Positions 16,355 through 25,536 are shown, counted from the stretch's first letter. The stretch is 64,000 bases of DNA from Dysgonomonas sp. PF1-14 (GCF_029892965.1 NZ_JARXWN010000014.1:52370-116369); one strand, 5' to 3'. Translations and numbers: made by a program. Notes: generated from the letters alone by a model not told the origin.

Positions 16355-17674
16355 TTATGCTTTAGGGAGTAACAAGACCTTGTAACCTGCTTTCAGTGTA
16401 ACTTTTACCTCACGCATTTTCTTACTGAAAAATTGCGATGTCCCTTGAATCAGACTTCGCCCTAAATCGGCTGCAAGCTGTGAACCTGCATCGTCTGTTA
16501 TGGTTATGCTACTGCCCATCGACGTACCCATATTAGCGGCAATTTCTTTAGCTGCATTGAGTTCGTCCGAGTTCGGAACGAAAATACCCTGCATACCGTC
16601 CATATCGTACACTTCCATTTCAACAGGTATCACATTATCCGCATACTGGATTGAAGTAATGGTAATGTGCAGGCGTTCCCCGCCAATTTTTGCACTTCCT
16701 GTAAGAATGGTATTTGCAGGAATTAGCATATTTCCGGCTCGCATTGGTTCTGATAACCGTAGTTGCAATTCTTTTCCGTTGGAAATTGTTACAGTCTGAT
16801 ATACCGAAGCCCTGATGCTGTTTTTATCTATTATCGCTTCGTTTCCGGCAGCCGTGATAAATCCCATATTTCGGGGCTTACCGTATTGTTCTAAAAATTC
16901 ATCATTATCCATTGGAGCAGCCAAAAGCGAAACCACGCTTTGATGTACCTGTGAAACAGGCTTCGGAACAACTTTCTCACGCATATCGGTCACTGGTGCT
17001 GTTTGAGCTTGTTCCTGTGTATTAGGCATATACTTCGCTGCAATCGCATAGGATTTTTCAATCAGTTCCAGTTGCTTGTCGGCTTCGGATTTTTCAGCCA
17101 GTTGCTTTTCCAATTCCTGAATGCGCCCTTCCATTTCAAGCTGTATTTGGTCGTTCGCTTTCGTTGTCGGTTGCTCGTACCAGTCATTTAACTGTCGGTT
17201 TACGTCCTGATAAGCACTTGCCGACGATTGGATTCCCGTTTGTGGAGTGCGATTATTACCCGGTACTTCCTGATTGTCGGACGGAATAGAAGTGTTTACT
17301 TCCTGTGCCTTACGGTTTTCTTCCTCTCCGAGCATAAAAGCGAAGTCTTGCAAATTCCGCATTTTTTCATTTTGCTTATTCAGCATGGCTTCCTGCTCAT
17401 AAGCCGTCCGCTTATCCCCTACGATTGCTTCATCTTTGGGAATAGGCAGTTCGGAGTTGAAACCGTCGGGTTGCTGTTCGTCCTTATCTCCTGAAGGTGC
17501 AAAAATGAGCCACATTGACCCGATGAACAGCAAAACAAACAAGGGATAGATAAGCATCTTTTTCCGCTTCTGAATCTCTTGTGGGGTAAGCTCCTTTTTA
17601 GGCTTACTCTCTTTCTTTTTTTCGGTAACATCCGGTTTCGGTTCGTTACCTTCATTAGCATTACTCATAATCAA
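16355..17674 (-). CDS. traM: Conjugal transfer protein TraM (VirB10-like position)
   Basis: 439 aa. Cytoplasmic lysine-rich start (TEKKKESKPKKELTPQEIQKRKK), one transmembrane segment (MLIYPLFVLLFIGSMWLIFAPSG), a long glutamine-rich periplasmic linker, and a C-terminal beta domain with ASVYQTVTISNGKELQLRLSEP and MLIPANTILTGSAKIGGERLHITI, as in TraM/VirB10-type bridge proteins. The start overlaps the end of traL by 14 bp; an internal ATG at 17668 is equally possible. Confidence 0.92.
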   Translation of the reverse strand: MIMSNANEGNEPKPDVTEKKKESKPKKELTPQEIQKRKKMLIYPLFVLLFIGSMWLIFAPSGDKDEQQPDGFNSELPIPKDEAIVGDKRTAYEQEAMLNKQNEKMRNLQDFAFMLGEEENRKAQEVNTSIPSDNQEVPGNNRTPQTGIQSSASAYQDVNRQLNDWYEQPTTKANDQIQLEMEGRIQELEKQLAEKSEADKQLELIEKSYAIAAKYMPNTQEQAQTAPVTDMREKVVPKPVSQVHQSVVSLLAAPMDNDEFLEQYGKPRNMGFITAAGNEAIIDKNSIRASVYQTVTISNGKELQLRLSEPMRAGNMLIPANTILTGSAKIGGERLHITITSIQYADNVIPVEMEVYDMDGMQGIFVPNSDELNAAKEIAANMGTSMGSSITITDDAGSQLAADLGRSLIQGTSQFFSKKMREVKVTLKAGYKVLLLPKA

Positions 17675-17939
17675 ATCTGTTTATTTGGTTTATACTATCT
17701 GTTTTTTGCGTATGTTCCAGTTCCAAGCGTTTGATATGTTCTATCTGCATCTGTTCCTGACCGCTTTTCTTCCCCATATTATATATGGAAGAAACTGTCA
17801 TGTAGATTGAACCCGCACCGAAGACAAAAAGCATTACAAGGATTATGATAATCCGTCCGTCGGGCGTTATCTGCCCTAACAATGACCGCAGACCGTCTTC
17901 CACCCAGTCTCTTACGGCTGTAAGTTTATCCTTTATCAT
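17661..17939 (-). CDS. traL: Conjugal transfer protein TraL (DUF3989)
   Basis: 92 aa, one transmembrane helix (RIIIILVMLFVFGAGSIYMTV) and an acidic/basic tail. Small inner-membrane protein conserved between traK and traM in Bacteroides elements. It overlaps traM. Confidence 0.85.
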   Translation of the reverse strand: MIKDKLTAVRDWVEDGLRSLLGQITPDGRIIIILVMLFVFGAGSIYMTVSSIYNMGKKSGQEQMQIEHIKRLELEHTQKTDSINQINRFDYE

Positions 17940-17942
17940 GGC

Positions 17943-18566
17943 TTATCGGTCTATTGTTCGTAAATCCCTGTTTTCGATTATTTCAAAGCGTTCCATAGTG
18001 AAACCATGAGGGTTATTGTCACTTCTAACAGAGTTTATCAGCTCACAGCGTGTAACAAGACTCCGCTCTGTTACATTACTAGCCCTGATAATCATTTGCC
18101 GGGCATAGGTTATCACCTTATAGGGATAAACATCAAGATTACACGCCACAGAATCGATCTGAATAATTTGATTGATATTACTCGACACAATCCTGTTGTA
18201 GTAACCTTTTTCCTGCATATCCTGATAATAACGGAAAGCACTTTTGTCCACAAGAAAGAGTGCCCGGTTGATGTTTGATTCAATGGCACTTTTATCAGGG
18301 GATAAAGTGAAGAATAGTTCATGAAACCGCTTGATATGCTCCCTTGCTTCCACTGGACGGTTTTGTGATAAGTCCTGTGAAAGAGCAAGCATAAGCGACT
18401 TCCCTTCATCCAAAACATAGATTTTCTGCCGTTGTGCTTCTGCGAAACTGAATGAGTTCCAGACTGCATATCCGGTAATTCCGGCGCACAGTACGACAAA
18501 CACAATGGCGATAATCCTTATCTGCTTGAAACTTGTTTCAATATTTTTTAATGACTTAAATTCCAT
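17943..18566 (-). CDS. traK: Conjugal transfer protein TraK
   Basis: 207 aa. MEFKSLKNIETSFKQIRIIAI and a transmembrane segment (IVFVVLCAGITGYAVWNSF), then a VirB8-like periplasmic body with LDEGKSLMLALSQDLSQNRPVEAREHIKRFHELFF and SALESNINRAL-like helices; the end RDLRTIDR is typical. Inner-membrane scaffold of the mating apparatus, between traJ and traL. Confidence 0.92.
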   Translation of the reverse strand: MEFKSLKNIETSFKQIRIIAIVFVVLCAGITGYAVWNSFSFAEAQRQKIYVLDEGKSLMLALSQDLSQNRPVEAREHIKRFHELFFTLSPDKSAIESNINRALFLVDKSAFRYYQDMQEKGYYNRIVSSNINQIIQIDSVACNLDVYPYKVITYARQMIIRASNVTERSLVTRCELINSVRSDNNPHGFTMERFEIIENRDLRTIDR

Positions 18567-18590
18567 TACTTTTTTAGTTTAATAAATTGA

Positions 18591-19577
18591 TTACTTACCA
18601 AGCAAGCGACCACCGACATTACCCGCTACCGAGCCAGCAACGCCTCCTGCAATACCGCCTGCCTTAGCTGCTGTTTTATTTACCGCACTTCCGTATGCAC
18701 CTGCTCCGCCTGATTGGATAATCCAACCCGCAACACTCGGAATAGTGAAGTATCCGATAATTCCAATTATAAGGAATACAATATAGACACCATTTGAGCC
18801 GTCAGGGATATAGTTTGGATCTTGCAACAGGGCAATGTCCTGTTGAAGCATCAAAACCTGAATGCGTGCGAGAACCGAAGAAAATATATCCGAAATAGGT
18901 AACCACAGATAGACACTTATATAGCGTGCAAGCCATTGGGTCAGCGTTGCCTGAAATCCGTCATAAATGGAAAAGGCAAACGCGATAGGCCCCAGTATGG
19001 CAAGCACGACAAGAAAGAATGTCCGTATCGTATCTATGACCAATGCGGAAGCATTGAACAGCAGTTCAAAAAAGTCCCTTATTACCTCCCTGAACCATGC
19101 CTTAATATCATACCAAAGCCGTTCGCCCCACATACAAATTATTTCAGGCGTATCGGTAATACCGAGGTCTTTCATTTTTTGGTCGTACACTTCGTCATCA
19201 ACAAGCCATGCTTTACCCTCACGAACACGAGCTTCATATTCCAACTGGTCTTTTTGCTGCTGATATGCTTTCATGTCGAGTGTCTGGGATTCCAAAATAC
19301 CATTTGTGCCTTTCACAATGGGACTCATTACCGCATTGATAGTACCTAAAACTATGGTTGGGAAAAACATTATACATAGACCGATTGCAAAAGGACGGAG
19401 CAACGGAAATACGTCGATAGGTTCTGCACGGCTTAATGCCTGCCATACTCTGTAAGCCACATAGAACAATGCACCCAGTCCTGCCAACCCTTTTGCAACC
19501 CCAATCATGTTGCTGCAAAGAGGTATCATGTCTTGGTACAGATTCGCAAGAATCTGATGTAGATTATCAAAATTCAT
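18591..19577 (-). CDS. traJ: Conjugal transfer protein TraJ (VirB6-like)
   Basis: 328 aa with several transmembrane segments (GVAKGLAGLGALFYVAYRVW, LRPFAIGLCIMFFPTIVLGTI, ALVIDTIRTFFLVVLAILGPIAFAF and VYIVFLIIGIIGYFTI) and a glycine/alanine-rich C-terminus (AAKAGGIAGGVAGSVAGNVGGRLLGK). Polytopic inner-membrane channel component. Conserved GERLWYDIKAWFREVIRDFFELLFNASA in the middle. Confidence 0.92.
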   Translation of the reverse strand: MNFDNLHQILANLYQDMIPLCSNMIGVAKGLAGLGALFYVAYRVWQALSRAEPIDVFPLLRPFAIGLCIMFFPTIVLGTINAVMSPIVKGTNGILESQTLDMKAYQQQKDQLEYEARVREGKAWLVDDEVYDQKMKDLGITDTPEIICMWGERLWYDIKAWFREVIRDFFELLFNASALVIDTIRTFFLVVLAILGPIAFAFSIYDGFQATLTQWLARYISVYLWLPISDIFSSVLARIQVLMLQQDIALLQDPNYIPDGSNGVYIVFLIIGIIGYFTIPSVAGWIIQSGGAGAYGSAVNKTAAKAGGIAGGVAGSVAGNVGGRLLGK

Positions 19578-19597
19578 ATCTAACTACATTTATTTGA

Positions 19598-20218
19598 TTA
19601 CCAATATCTTTCGGCAGGACTGCCATATAACGATAATACTCTGTCTGTATCGTTCTTTTCTTTGGCACGGATATACGAAACAGATATACTCTTTTGGGTA
19701 TAATACTTCGTCAGGTTACGATAATCCAACATTTTGTTATAAATCTGGTCTATCGCATCCATACGTTCCTTATCAGATAGTGAAAGCCCATTACTTCCGG
19801 TAACAATGTTTTTCAAATCCGTTACCAATGCGCCCCCTTCTTCCAGTAGTTTAGCGTAACCTGTTGAGATTGCAGCCAGTTCATTCGGAGTAAAGTTTGG
19901 ATCACCCACCATTTTGTTAAATCCGGTAACGTAGATATCGGTAATCTCGCTTACCATTTCGATAGTCTTTTTTACCTTTCGGGCATCCTTAACCAGATTG
20001 TGAACGGACTTCAAAGCATCGTAATATTCTTTACCCTGTTTGTAGATTTTGATGCTTTCCTGTACGTTGTTTATCATGTTGGTAGCTGTTGTAGTTCCTT
20101 GCACTGCACTTACGATATTCTGTACAAGATTGGTCGGATCAGTTACTACCCACTGTGCTTTCGCCTGAAAGGAGAATAGGCTAAGTGCCACTACAAGGCA
20201 CATAAATATTCGTTTCAT
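19598..20218 (-). CDS. traI: Conjugal transfer protein TraI (DUF4141)
   Basis: 206 aa from the ATG at 20218, chosen because it gives a proper signal peptide (MKRIFMCLVVALSLFSFQAKAQW); the frame is open further upstream but that part is not protein-like. Body: NLVQNIVSAVQGTTTATNMINNVQESIKIYKQGKEYYDAL, helical, VirB5-like in length. DUF4141 family member of the Bacteroides transfer operon, between the DUF3876 gene and traJ. Confidence 0.9.
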   Translation of the reverse strand: MKRIFMCLVVALSLFSFQAKAQWVVTDPTNLVQNIVSAVQGTTTATNMINNVQESIKIYKQGKEYYDALKSVHNLVKDARKVKKTIEMVSEITDIYVTGFNKMVGDPNFTPNELAAISTGYAKLLEEGGALVTDLKNIVTGSNGLSLSDKERMDAIDQIYNKMLDYRNLTKYYTQKSISVSYIRAKEKNDTDRVLSLYGSPAERYW

Positions 20219-20255
20219 ACTTTTTACTTTTAAATGATTATTGATTTTGTGTACC

Positions 20256-20558
20256 TTAATCGTACACTCTTTTGTATTCGCCTTCGGTAGTAAGCAGAAG
20301 CATATCCCGCTCATCATCGTAGGCAATGCGTATCATACCGTAGAAATAGAAAAAGGTAATCCCCCAGCTTTGGCATAAAGGGACGGTAAACGCCGTATCG
20401 TGTTTGTAAATAAACTGCAACCGGAATCGACTACCGTCATGGAATACTTTAAGTCCGGGGGAACCGCAAAGACTTTCCCATGTTCCGCATATCTCATAGA
20501 TTGGAAATTGGGTACGCACTTGCAGTGCCGAATATGGCTTACTTGTTTTTCTTTTCAT
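20256..20558 (-). CDS. DUF3876 protein (TraH position)
   Basis: 100 aa from the ATG at 20558, 4 bp after the traG stop; longer in-frame starts lie inside traG and are unlikely. QVRTQFPIYEICGTWESLCGSPGLKVFHDGSRFRLQFIYKH is the family core, and TVPLCQSWGITFFYFYGMIRIAYDDERDMLLL follows. Function unknown; always beside traG in this type of operon. Confidence 0.85.
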   Translation of the reverse strand: MKRKTSKPYSALQVRTQFPIYEICGTWESLCGSPGLKVFHDGSRFRLQFIYKHDTAFTVPLCQSWGITFFYFYGMIRIAYDDERDMLLLTTEGEYKRVYD

Positions 20559-20562
20559 GGCG

Positions 20563-23058
20563 TTACTCCTGTCGTTTGCTCTCGGCAATTTGTTTAATCG
20601 CCAGTTCCATATTTCCGTCCAGTTTTTCGGCAAGTTGCATCACTTCCAGTTTTTCGGATTCTTCCGTCGTGTACGTGTAATATTCTTCCAAACTTACTTC
20701 CGTAGCATAGACAGCACTTTGCACACCACCCAAACCGAACCAGACTTCTTTGTATTTACGACTGGGAACATTGGACATATTGATAGAGAGTACCTGCGAC
20801 TTTTCCTTTTCGGTCAATCCGAGCAACGCTTGTATTGAATCAAATTTGTTCATATACTTGCGTTGGTCTAACAGGATTTTACAATCGCTGTTATTGATAA
20901 TACTCTCCTTTACGATAGGCGAAGCGATAATATCATCGACCTCCTGCGTAACAACGATTGCCTCGCCAAAGAACTTACGAACAGTCTTAAAGAGGTACTT
21001 AATGTACTCTGCCATACCTTCTTTAGCAATCGCCTTCCATGCTTCTTCGATTAATATCATCTTACGGATGCCCTGCAAACGACGCATTTTATTGATGAAC
21101 ACTTCCATGATTATGATCGTAACCACCGGAAATAGGATTTTATGGTCTTTTATCGCGTCTATTTCAAAGACAATGAAGCGTTTAGATAATAAATCCAGTT
21201 GCTTATCCGAGTTCAACAGGAAGTCGTATTCGCCCCCACGATAGTACGGCTCAAGCACGTTCAGGAAGTTGGCAATATCGAAATCCTTTTCACGTACGTT
21301 CTTTTCTTCCAGTGTTTTCCGGTAGTCATCACGGACGAACTCATAGAATGTATTGAAAGACGGCTCCAACTTGCGGTTGCTTTTCAACTTTTCTATATAC
21401 TGGCTGACAGCATTGGAAAGGGCAACTTCTTCCGCCCGTGAAGGCGGCTCGTTATCCCTTTTCCACAGGGTAAGGATCAGCGTTTTTATACTCTCACGCT
21501 TCTCAATATCGAAGACATTATCGTCGGTGTAAAATGGATTAAATGCAATCGGATTTTGCTCCGTGTACGTAAAATATACCCCGTCCTGACCATTGGTTCG
21601 CCTGTTAATGAGGTTACATAAACCCTGATACGAGTTTCCGGTATCAACAAGGACTATGTGCGTTCCCTGCTCATAGTATTGGCGTACCATGTGGTTGGTA
21701 AAAAAAGATTTACCGCTTCCGCTCGGCCCAAGAATGAATTTATTACGGTTCGTAATAATTCCTTTTTTCATGGGCAGATCGGAAATGTCCACATGGAGCG
21801 GTTTACCCGAAACCCTGTCTGCCATTTTGATACCGAACGGACTGGGCGAACTCCGGTAGTTTGTTTCTTCAGTAAAGAAGCAAAGGGCAGGTTCGATGAA
21901 TGTATAGAACGCTTCTTCCGCCGGAAAATCCCCACTATTGCCGGGCATTCCTGCCCAGTACAAAGTAGCGGCATCCACTGTATTGTGGCGTGGTTTACAT
22001 TCCATAAGAGCCAACTGGCTACCCACGTCATTACGGATATGTTTCAGTTCTTCTACATCATCACTCCACGCCAATACGTTGAAGTGCGCCCTGATTGAAG
22101 TCAGCCCGAAGCTGTGTGCTTCGTTTAGATATTGGTCAATCCACTCTTTATTTATTTGGTTTCCACGACTATACCTTGATAGCGACTGCATATTCCTTGC
22201 ACTCTTTTCAAACTTTCGCAGGTTTTCCGCACTATCTTCAATAAACAGATATTGGTTGTAGATATGGTCGCATGACAAGAGCAACCCGACAGGAGAAGCG
22301 AACGACAAACGACAGTCGCTTCTATCGGTCGATAGTTTTTCATACCGCATATCCGTTCCGATCCGTCCCGGCAGGTCTTCCGCATCCGAAAGCGTATGCA
22401 GGCAAACGTGTTTGTTTCCCACACGAAGCCCGTCAGCTCCCAGTTCCAAATCTTCCAAGCAAGTTGTATCGTCGAGCGACAAGGAGAAATATTTTTCAAT
22501 AAGTCCCGGCTTTTCGCCTGTTCCCGTAATCTCGTCCGAACTGATACGGGTAAGCGTAACAAATCCGCTATCATTCATTATCCGCTCAAACTGCCCGACG
22601 GCTTCCAAAAATTTCACACTGGTATCCTTATTGACTTCTTTGGGAATAATGTTTCCACGACAAAGCGATGAGAAGCTGCTTTGCATTCTCATACGCTCCT
22701 TTGTTGTTTTAGTCAGGAACAGGAAACACGAGTGATTCAGGAACGGTCGTTCGTTGAAGTGCTTTTCAAAACTACGGGATAAAAAACTCATATCGTCCTT
22801 ATCGGTTGCAGGTTTATATGTTTCACGCACAAACCAATCCTGCTTATGCACCACACAGTATTCGGGAAGGACTTTTACCGCTTTCGCCCAAGACGAATGA
22901 ATCGCTTCGTATTCGGTATTGGTCACGGTAAACAGTTCCGGCAGTTCCACATGGTAGGCTACCGTAATATCCGCATCTTTGGAAATAATGCAGTCATGTT
23001 CGACAGCCAGTAATGGGAACTTACTTTCGATAGTCGCCGCTTTCATTATATTACGCAT
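20563..23058 (-). CDS. traG: Conjugation ATPase TraG (VirB4-like)
   Basis: 831 aa. An N-terminal TraG/VirB4 N domain (EHDCIISKDADITVAYHVELPELFTV), then the ATPase domain with Walker A GPSGSGKSFFTN near residue 445 and Walker B MILIEEAWKAI near 665, plus VVTQEVDDII and IINNSDCKILLDQRKYMNKF, typical of VirB4-type motors. Powers substrate transfer or assembly of the channel. The start overlaps traF by 8 bp (ATG 23058, or 23046). Confidence 0.95.
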   Translation of the reverse strand: MRNIMKAATIESKFPLLAVEHDCIISKDADITVAYHVELPELFTVTNTEYEAIHSSWAKAVKVLPEYCVVHKQDWFVRETYKPATDKDDMSFLSRSFEKHFNERPFLNHSCFLFLTKTTKERMRMQSSFSSLCRGNIIPKEVNKDTSVKFLEAVGQFERIMNDSGFVTLTRISSDEITGTGEKPGLIEKYFSLSLDDTTCLEDLELGADGLRVGNKHVCLHTLSDAEDLPGRIGTDMRYEKLSTDRSDCRLSFASPVGLLLSCDHIYNQYLFIEDSAENLRKFEKSARNMQSLSRYSRGNQINKEWIDQYLNEAHSFGLTSIRAHFNVLAWSDDVEELKHIRNDVGSQLALMECKPRHNTVDAATLYWAGMPGNSGDFPAEEAFYTFIEPALCFFTEETNYRSSPSPFGIKMADRVSGKPLHVDISDLPMKKGIITNRNKFILGPSGSGKSFFTNHMVRQYYEQGTHIVLVDTGNSYQGLCNLINRRTNGQDGVYFTYTEQNPIAFNPFYTDDNVFDIEKRESIKTLILTLWKRDNEPPSRAEEVALSNAVSQYIEKLKSNRKLEPSFNTFYEFVRDDYRKTLEEKNVREKDFDIANFLNVLEPYYRGGEYDFLLNSDKQLDLLSKRFIVFEIDAIKDHKILFPVVTIIIMEVFINKMRRLQGIRKMILIEEAWKAIAKEGMAEYIKYLFKTVRKFFGEAIVVTQEVDDIIASPIVKESIINNSDCKILLDQRKYMNKFDSIQALLGLTEKEKSQVLSINMSNVPSRKYKEVWFGLGGVQSAVYATEVSLEEYYTYTTEESEKLEVMQLAEKLDGNMELAIKQIAESKRQE

Positions 23059-23383
23059 ACGCTACCTCCTTTCTTTTTCTTTTGAAAAGGCGGTGCGGAG
23101 TTTTCCTGTTAATCAAATAGCGGGGATGCTGTTTGACAGCCATGAGTTTCATTAAGCCATGTTCCCCGTACTTCTGATTCAGGTTAAAGGTCATCCATAC
23201 CAATACCGATGCAGCAATTACACCGAAGCCAATGCAAATCCACTGGTCAATGCCAACCATATACATGATGACAAAAACCACGAAAACAGCAAGTAAGCCC
23301 CCTGCAAAAATGAAAAGGTATTGCGATTTCAAACCCTTGAACTCCACACTCTTGCCTATTCCTTTATTAATATTGAACTCCAT
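23051..23383 (-). CDS. traF: Conjugal transfer protein TraF (DUF4133)
   Basis: 110 aa. MEFNINKGIGKSVEFKGLKSQYLFIFAGG and two hydrophobic helices (LFIFAGGLLAVFVVFVIMYMV, WICIGFGVIAASVLVWMTF), then a basic end (NRKTPHRLFKRKRKEVAYA). VirB3-like small inner-membrane protein that precedes the VirB4-like TraG, which fits the universal virB3-virB4 order. Confidence 0.92.
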   Translation of the reverse strand: MEFNINKGIGKSVEFKGLKSQYLFIFAGGLLAVFVVFVIMYMVGIDQWICIGFGVIAASVLVWMTFNLNQKYGEHGLMKLMAVKQHPRYLINRKTPHRLFKRKRKEVAYA

Positions 23384-23405
23384 AACTTTTTCTGTATGAA
23401 GCTGA

Positions 23406-23708
23406 TTAAAGGAAGAAGGAACGTAGAATGGTAGCGGCTACAATCAAGAATATACAAGCACCAAACCAACTGGCAGCGGTTTTGCTTGTGTCGGGATCAC
23501 CGGAACTGAATTTTCCGTACACCTTTACACCCCCGATTAAGCCTACAACGGCTCCGATTGCGTAAATCAATTTCGTCCCCGGATCGAAATAACTGGTTAC
23601 CATGTTGGTAGCTTCGGTAATACCGCCAATCCCGTTACCTTGTGCGAATGCGCTTGAAACAGCAGCCAAGATGAAGGCTGCCGACATAAGAATTTTTTTC
23701 TTTGTCAT
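23406..23708 (-). CDS. traE: Conjugal transfer protein TraE (DUF4134, VirB2-like)
   Basis: 100 aa. Signal-like N-terminus (KKILMSAAFILAAVSSAFAQG), then GGITEATNMVTSYFDPGTKLIYAIGAVVGLIGGVKVYGKFSSGD and a second hydrophobic helix at the end. The size and two-helix form match pilin-like VirB2/TraE subunits. First gene of the traE-traO stretch; a leader motif and a terminator-like hairpin precede it. Confidence 0.92.
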   Translation of the reverse strand: MTKKKILMSAAFILAAVSSAFAQGNGIGGITEATNMVTSYFDPGTKLIYAIGAVVGLIGGVKVYGKFSSGDPDTSKTAASWFGACIFLIVAATILRSFFL

Positions 23709-23729
23709 AATGAGAAATTGTTTAAAAAT

Positions 23730-23813
23730 GGTATCGGGGTGGATAGTCCCGATACCGGGTTGATAAATCTTGTTACTATTGAATTTTTTTAGTGGTGGCT
23801 ATCTCCTTTAGCC
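23730..23813 (-). promoter_or_regulatory. traE leader: conserved ACCACTAAAAAAATTC motif and a strong hairpin
   Basis: On the minus strand: GGCTaaaggagatAGCC, ACCACTAAAAAAATTCAATAG (23796-23776), then the hairpin GGTATCGGG / CCCGATACC (23756-23730) followed by ATTTTTAAAC, then traE. The hairpin with a T-rich tail resembles an attenuator between the activator-type promoter in traD and traE. Confidence 0.55.
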
Positions 23814-23863
23814 GTAATCTCTTTCTTTCATTTTTTCTTTGTTTTTACATTATTAATACTCGC

Positions 23864-24622
23864 TTATGCAAAATCCCTGATATTAAAATTATCGGGAGCT
23901 TTCTTTCCGCTTCCGGTTGTTCCGGCTTCTTTATCTTTCCGTTCATAGAAAGCCGAAAGGCTTTCAGCCATAAGGTCGGTAACGATTCTTTTTGCATCGG
24001 GCTTACCTGAAACCACCTGTTCAAACATATCGGTCTGTCGTATTTCCAACAGGGTATTTCCCGCCCTTTGCTTTTGTTCGGGAGTTGCTTCGTCCGTTTT
24101 ATTTACTGTGCGAATAGCATTTCCCAAATCGTCGAACTGAACACCTGATGCGAGTACGGCTTGTGCCGTTCCTTCCACTTCTTCGGTTTCTTCTTCCTCG
24201 TCTTCCGGCTCATCTTTGTTTACTTCCGTCGTTTCATATTCGAGCGGATAATCTATATTCATTGGTTCGTTATCTTCATCCGGTGGAGTATCGGAAAACG
24301 CTTCGTCCAATTCTTCCTGCGGTACTTCCGGCGACAGATTCACCTCGTTAGGCGGAGCAAATATATCGGGTTTTTCTTCCTGATTCTCAGATTTTGGCGA
24401 GGTGGCAGTGTGTGGCTCCGATATGGCAGCAAGTGGCGTCGATGCACTTAAATCAAACCTGCTTTTTCCGACAATATCCGACTTCAATCGCCCTGTTTCT
24501 TGGATTGTAGAACCTTGACCGATAATGTTCTTTTTTCGCTTTTTTCCGGCTCTTGCCCATAGAAAATAAATTCCAACGAAAAGGGCGTACAGCACAACTA
24601 CGGTTATGAATATCTTTTCCAT
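23864..24622 (-). CDS. traD: Conjugal transfer protein TraD (DUF4122-like)
   Basis: 252 aa. One N-terminal transmembrane helix (IFITVVVLYALFVGIYFLWAR), a basic stretch (GKKRKKN), a long acidic disordered linker (DEPEDEEEETEEVEG), and a conserved end (GVQFDDLGNAIRTVNKTDEATPEQKQRAGNTLLEIRQTDMFEQVVSGKP...). Conserved membrane-anchored accessory of the transfer operon. The gene contains, inside its coding sequence, the phased TGGC array and a perfect -7 element that probably start the traE transcript. Confidence 0.85.
   Translation of the reverse strand: MEKIFITVVVLYALFVGIYFLWARAGKKRKKNIIGQGSTIQETGRLKSDIVGKSRFDLSASTPLAAISEPHTATSPKSENQEEKPDIFAPPNEVNLSPEVPQEELDEAFSDTPPDEDNEPMNIDYPLEYETTEVNKDEPEDEEEETEEVEGTAQAVLASGVQFDDLGNAIRTVNKTDEATPEQKQRAGNTLLEIRQTDMFEQVVSGKPDAKRIVTDLMAESLSAFYERKDKEAGTTGSGKKAPDNFNIRDFA
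24358..24437 (-). promoter_or_regulatory. Candidate activator site A and internal promoter inside traD (for traE-traO)
   Basis: TGGC at 24403, 24413, 24424 and 24434 (spacing 10-11-10). On the minus strand, 37 nt further, TATATTTG (24365-24358) matches TAnnTTTG exactly. The same geometry occurs at three other loci. No -33 TTTG box, so an activator is expected. The site lies within coding sequence, which makes preservation of the whole array more telling. Confidence 0.65.
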
Positions 24623-24628
24623 GATTGG

Positions 24629-25051
24629 TTATAATAAGTCCTTTCGTGATTCCGAATAGATATTGTTTATCTCATCCTTATATTCTTTCAGATGTTCCTT
24701 CAGCACGGTATCTACATATCCGCCAATGGTAATGTTATCCAATGCTTTGGTAAGTTTCATTATCTTGGAATGGGTATCATGGCTGATATACACGCAGTCC
24801 CGTTTTTTAATTTCATTCCGGCAGATGAATTTTTCTTTGTAACTCAATTTCTTGTTTTCATCATTAGGCACGACAATCATTTGCACTTCCTGTTCTTCGT
24901 CCTGAACAGGTTTTTCACTCTCATTTTGTTTCATTTGCTTTCTATGCCTGATTGCTTTGGGTATCATTACCACTGCAAGCACTATCAGGCAACACGCTAT
25001 AACACCTATCATTATCGTGTTATCGTTGTATAAAATCGGATTGAGTATCAT
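24629..25051 (-). CDS. DUF3408 protein with membrane anchor (TraC position)
   Basis: 140 aa. N-terminal transmembrane helix (TIMIGVIACCLIVLAVVMIPKAI), a charged linker, and the C-terminal DUF3408 domain (YISHDTHSKIMKLTKALDNITIGGYVDTVLKEHLKEYKDEINNIY), which resembles ribbon-helix-helix-like folds. It lies between the second DUF3408 gene and traD. Possibly links the ParA system to the membrane; inference. Confidence 0.8.
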   Translation of the reverse strand: MILNPILYNDNTIMIGVIACCLIVLAVVMIPKAIRHRKQMKQNESEKPVQDEEQEVQMIVVPNDENKKLSYKEKFICRNEIKKRDCVYISHDTHSKIMKLTKALDNITIGGYVDTVLKEHLKEYKDEINNIYSESRKDLL

Positions 25052-25062
25052 ATTTTTTGATT

Positions 25063-25530
25063 TTAAGGGGTTAAGTAATCGTCGTCTTCAACATCTTTAT
25101 TATAAATCTCTTTTATCTCATCTTGGTAAGTGTCGAAGTGATGCGACAGCACATTATCAATGTAACTGAATATCGAAACATCTTTCTTACCTAATGCCTG
25201 TACAACCTTTGCTATCCGTTTGTGGTATTTCTCACGGATACTGACCAGTTTTCCGCTTCGTGTAGGGATACCTGCATCCGTAAGGAACAGGCTTTCGTAA
25301 TCGGGCAATTTACTCCGTTTACGCTTTGGTTCCTCACGAGGAGTTTCTTCCTGAACGACTTCCGTTTTTTCAGGTTCCACGCTTTCCGCTTCCTGTTTCT
25401 TTTCGTGTTCAGGAACTAATGCTCTGGGTATGGAACTCGGATTGTTCCGGCGTTCCTTATTCTTAAATGAGGATATGACAAAACTTGCGTCAATCTCATT
25501 CAGGTTTACTTCTTCTTTCTTCTTCGCCAT
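25063..25530 (-). CDS. DUF3408 protein (TraB position)
   Basis: 155 aa. A charged, proline/glutamate-rich N-terminal half (EHEKKQEAESVEPEKTEVVQEE) and a C-terminal DUF3408 domain (SIREKYHKRIAKVVQALGKKDVSIFSYIDNVLSHHFDTYQDEIKEIY). Follows the ParA-like gene by 6 bp, so it may be the ParB-like partner binding DNA; this is inferred from position. Confidence 0.82.
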   Translation of the reverse strand: MAKKKEEVNLNEIDASFVISSFKNKERRNNPSSIPRALVPEHEKKQEAESVEPEKTEVVQEETPREEPKRKRSKLPDYESLFLTDAGIPTRSGKLVSIREKYHKRIAKVVQALGKKDVSIFSYIDNVLSHHFDTYQDEIKEIYNKDVEDDDYLTP

Positions 25531-25536
25531 AACCTA

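Noticed and set aside
20558..20633. Longer start for the DUF3876 gene
   Set aside because: The extra N-terminus would overlap traG and is not protein-like; the ATG at 20558 gives the family length.
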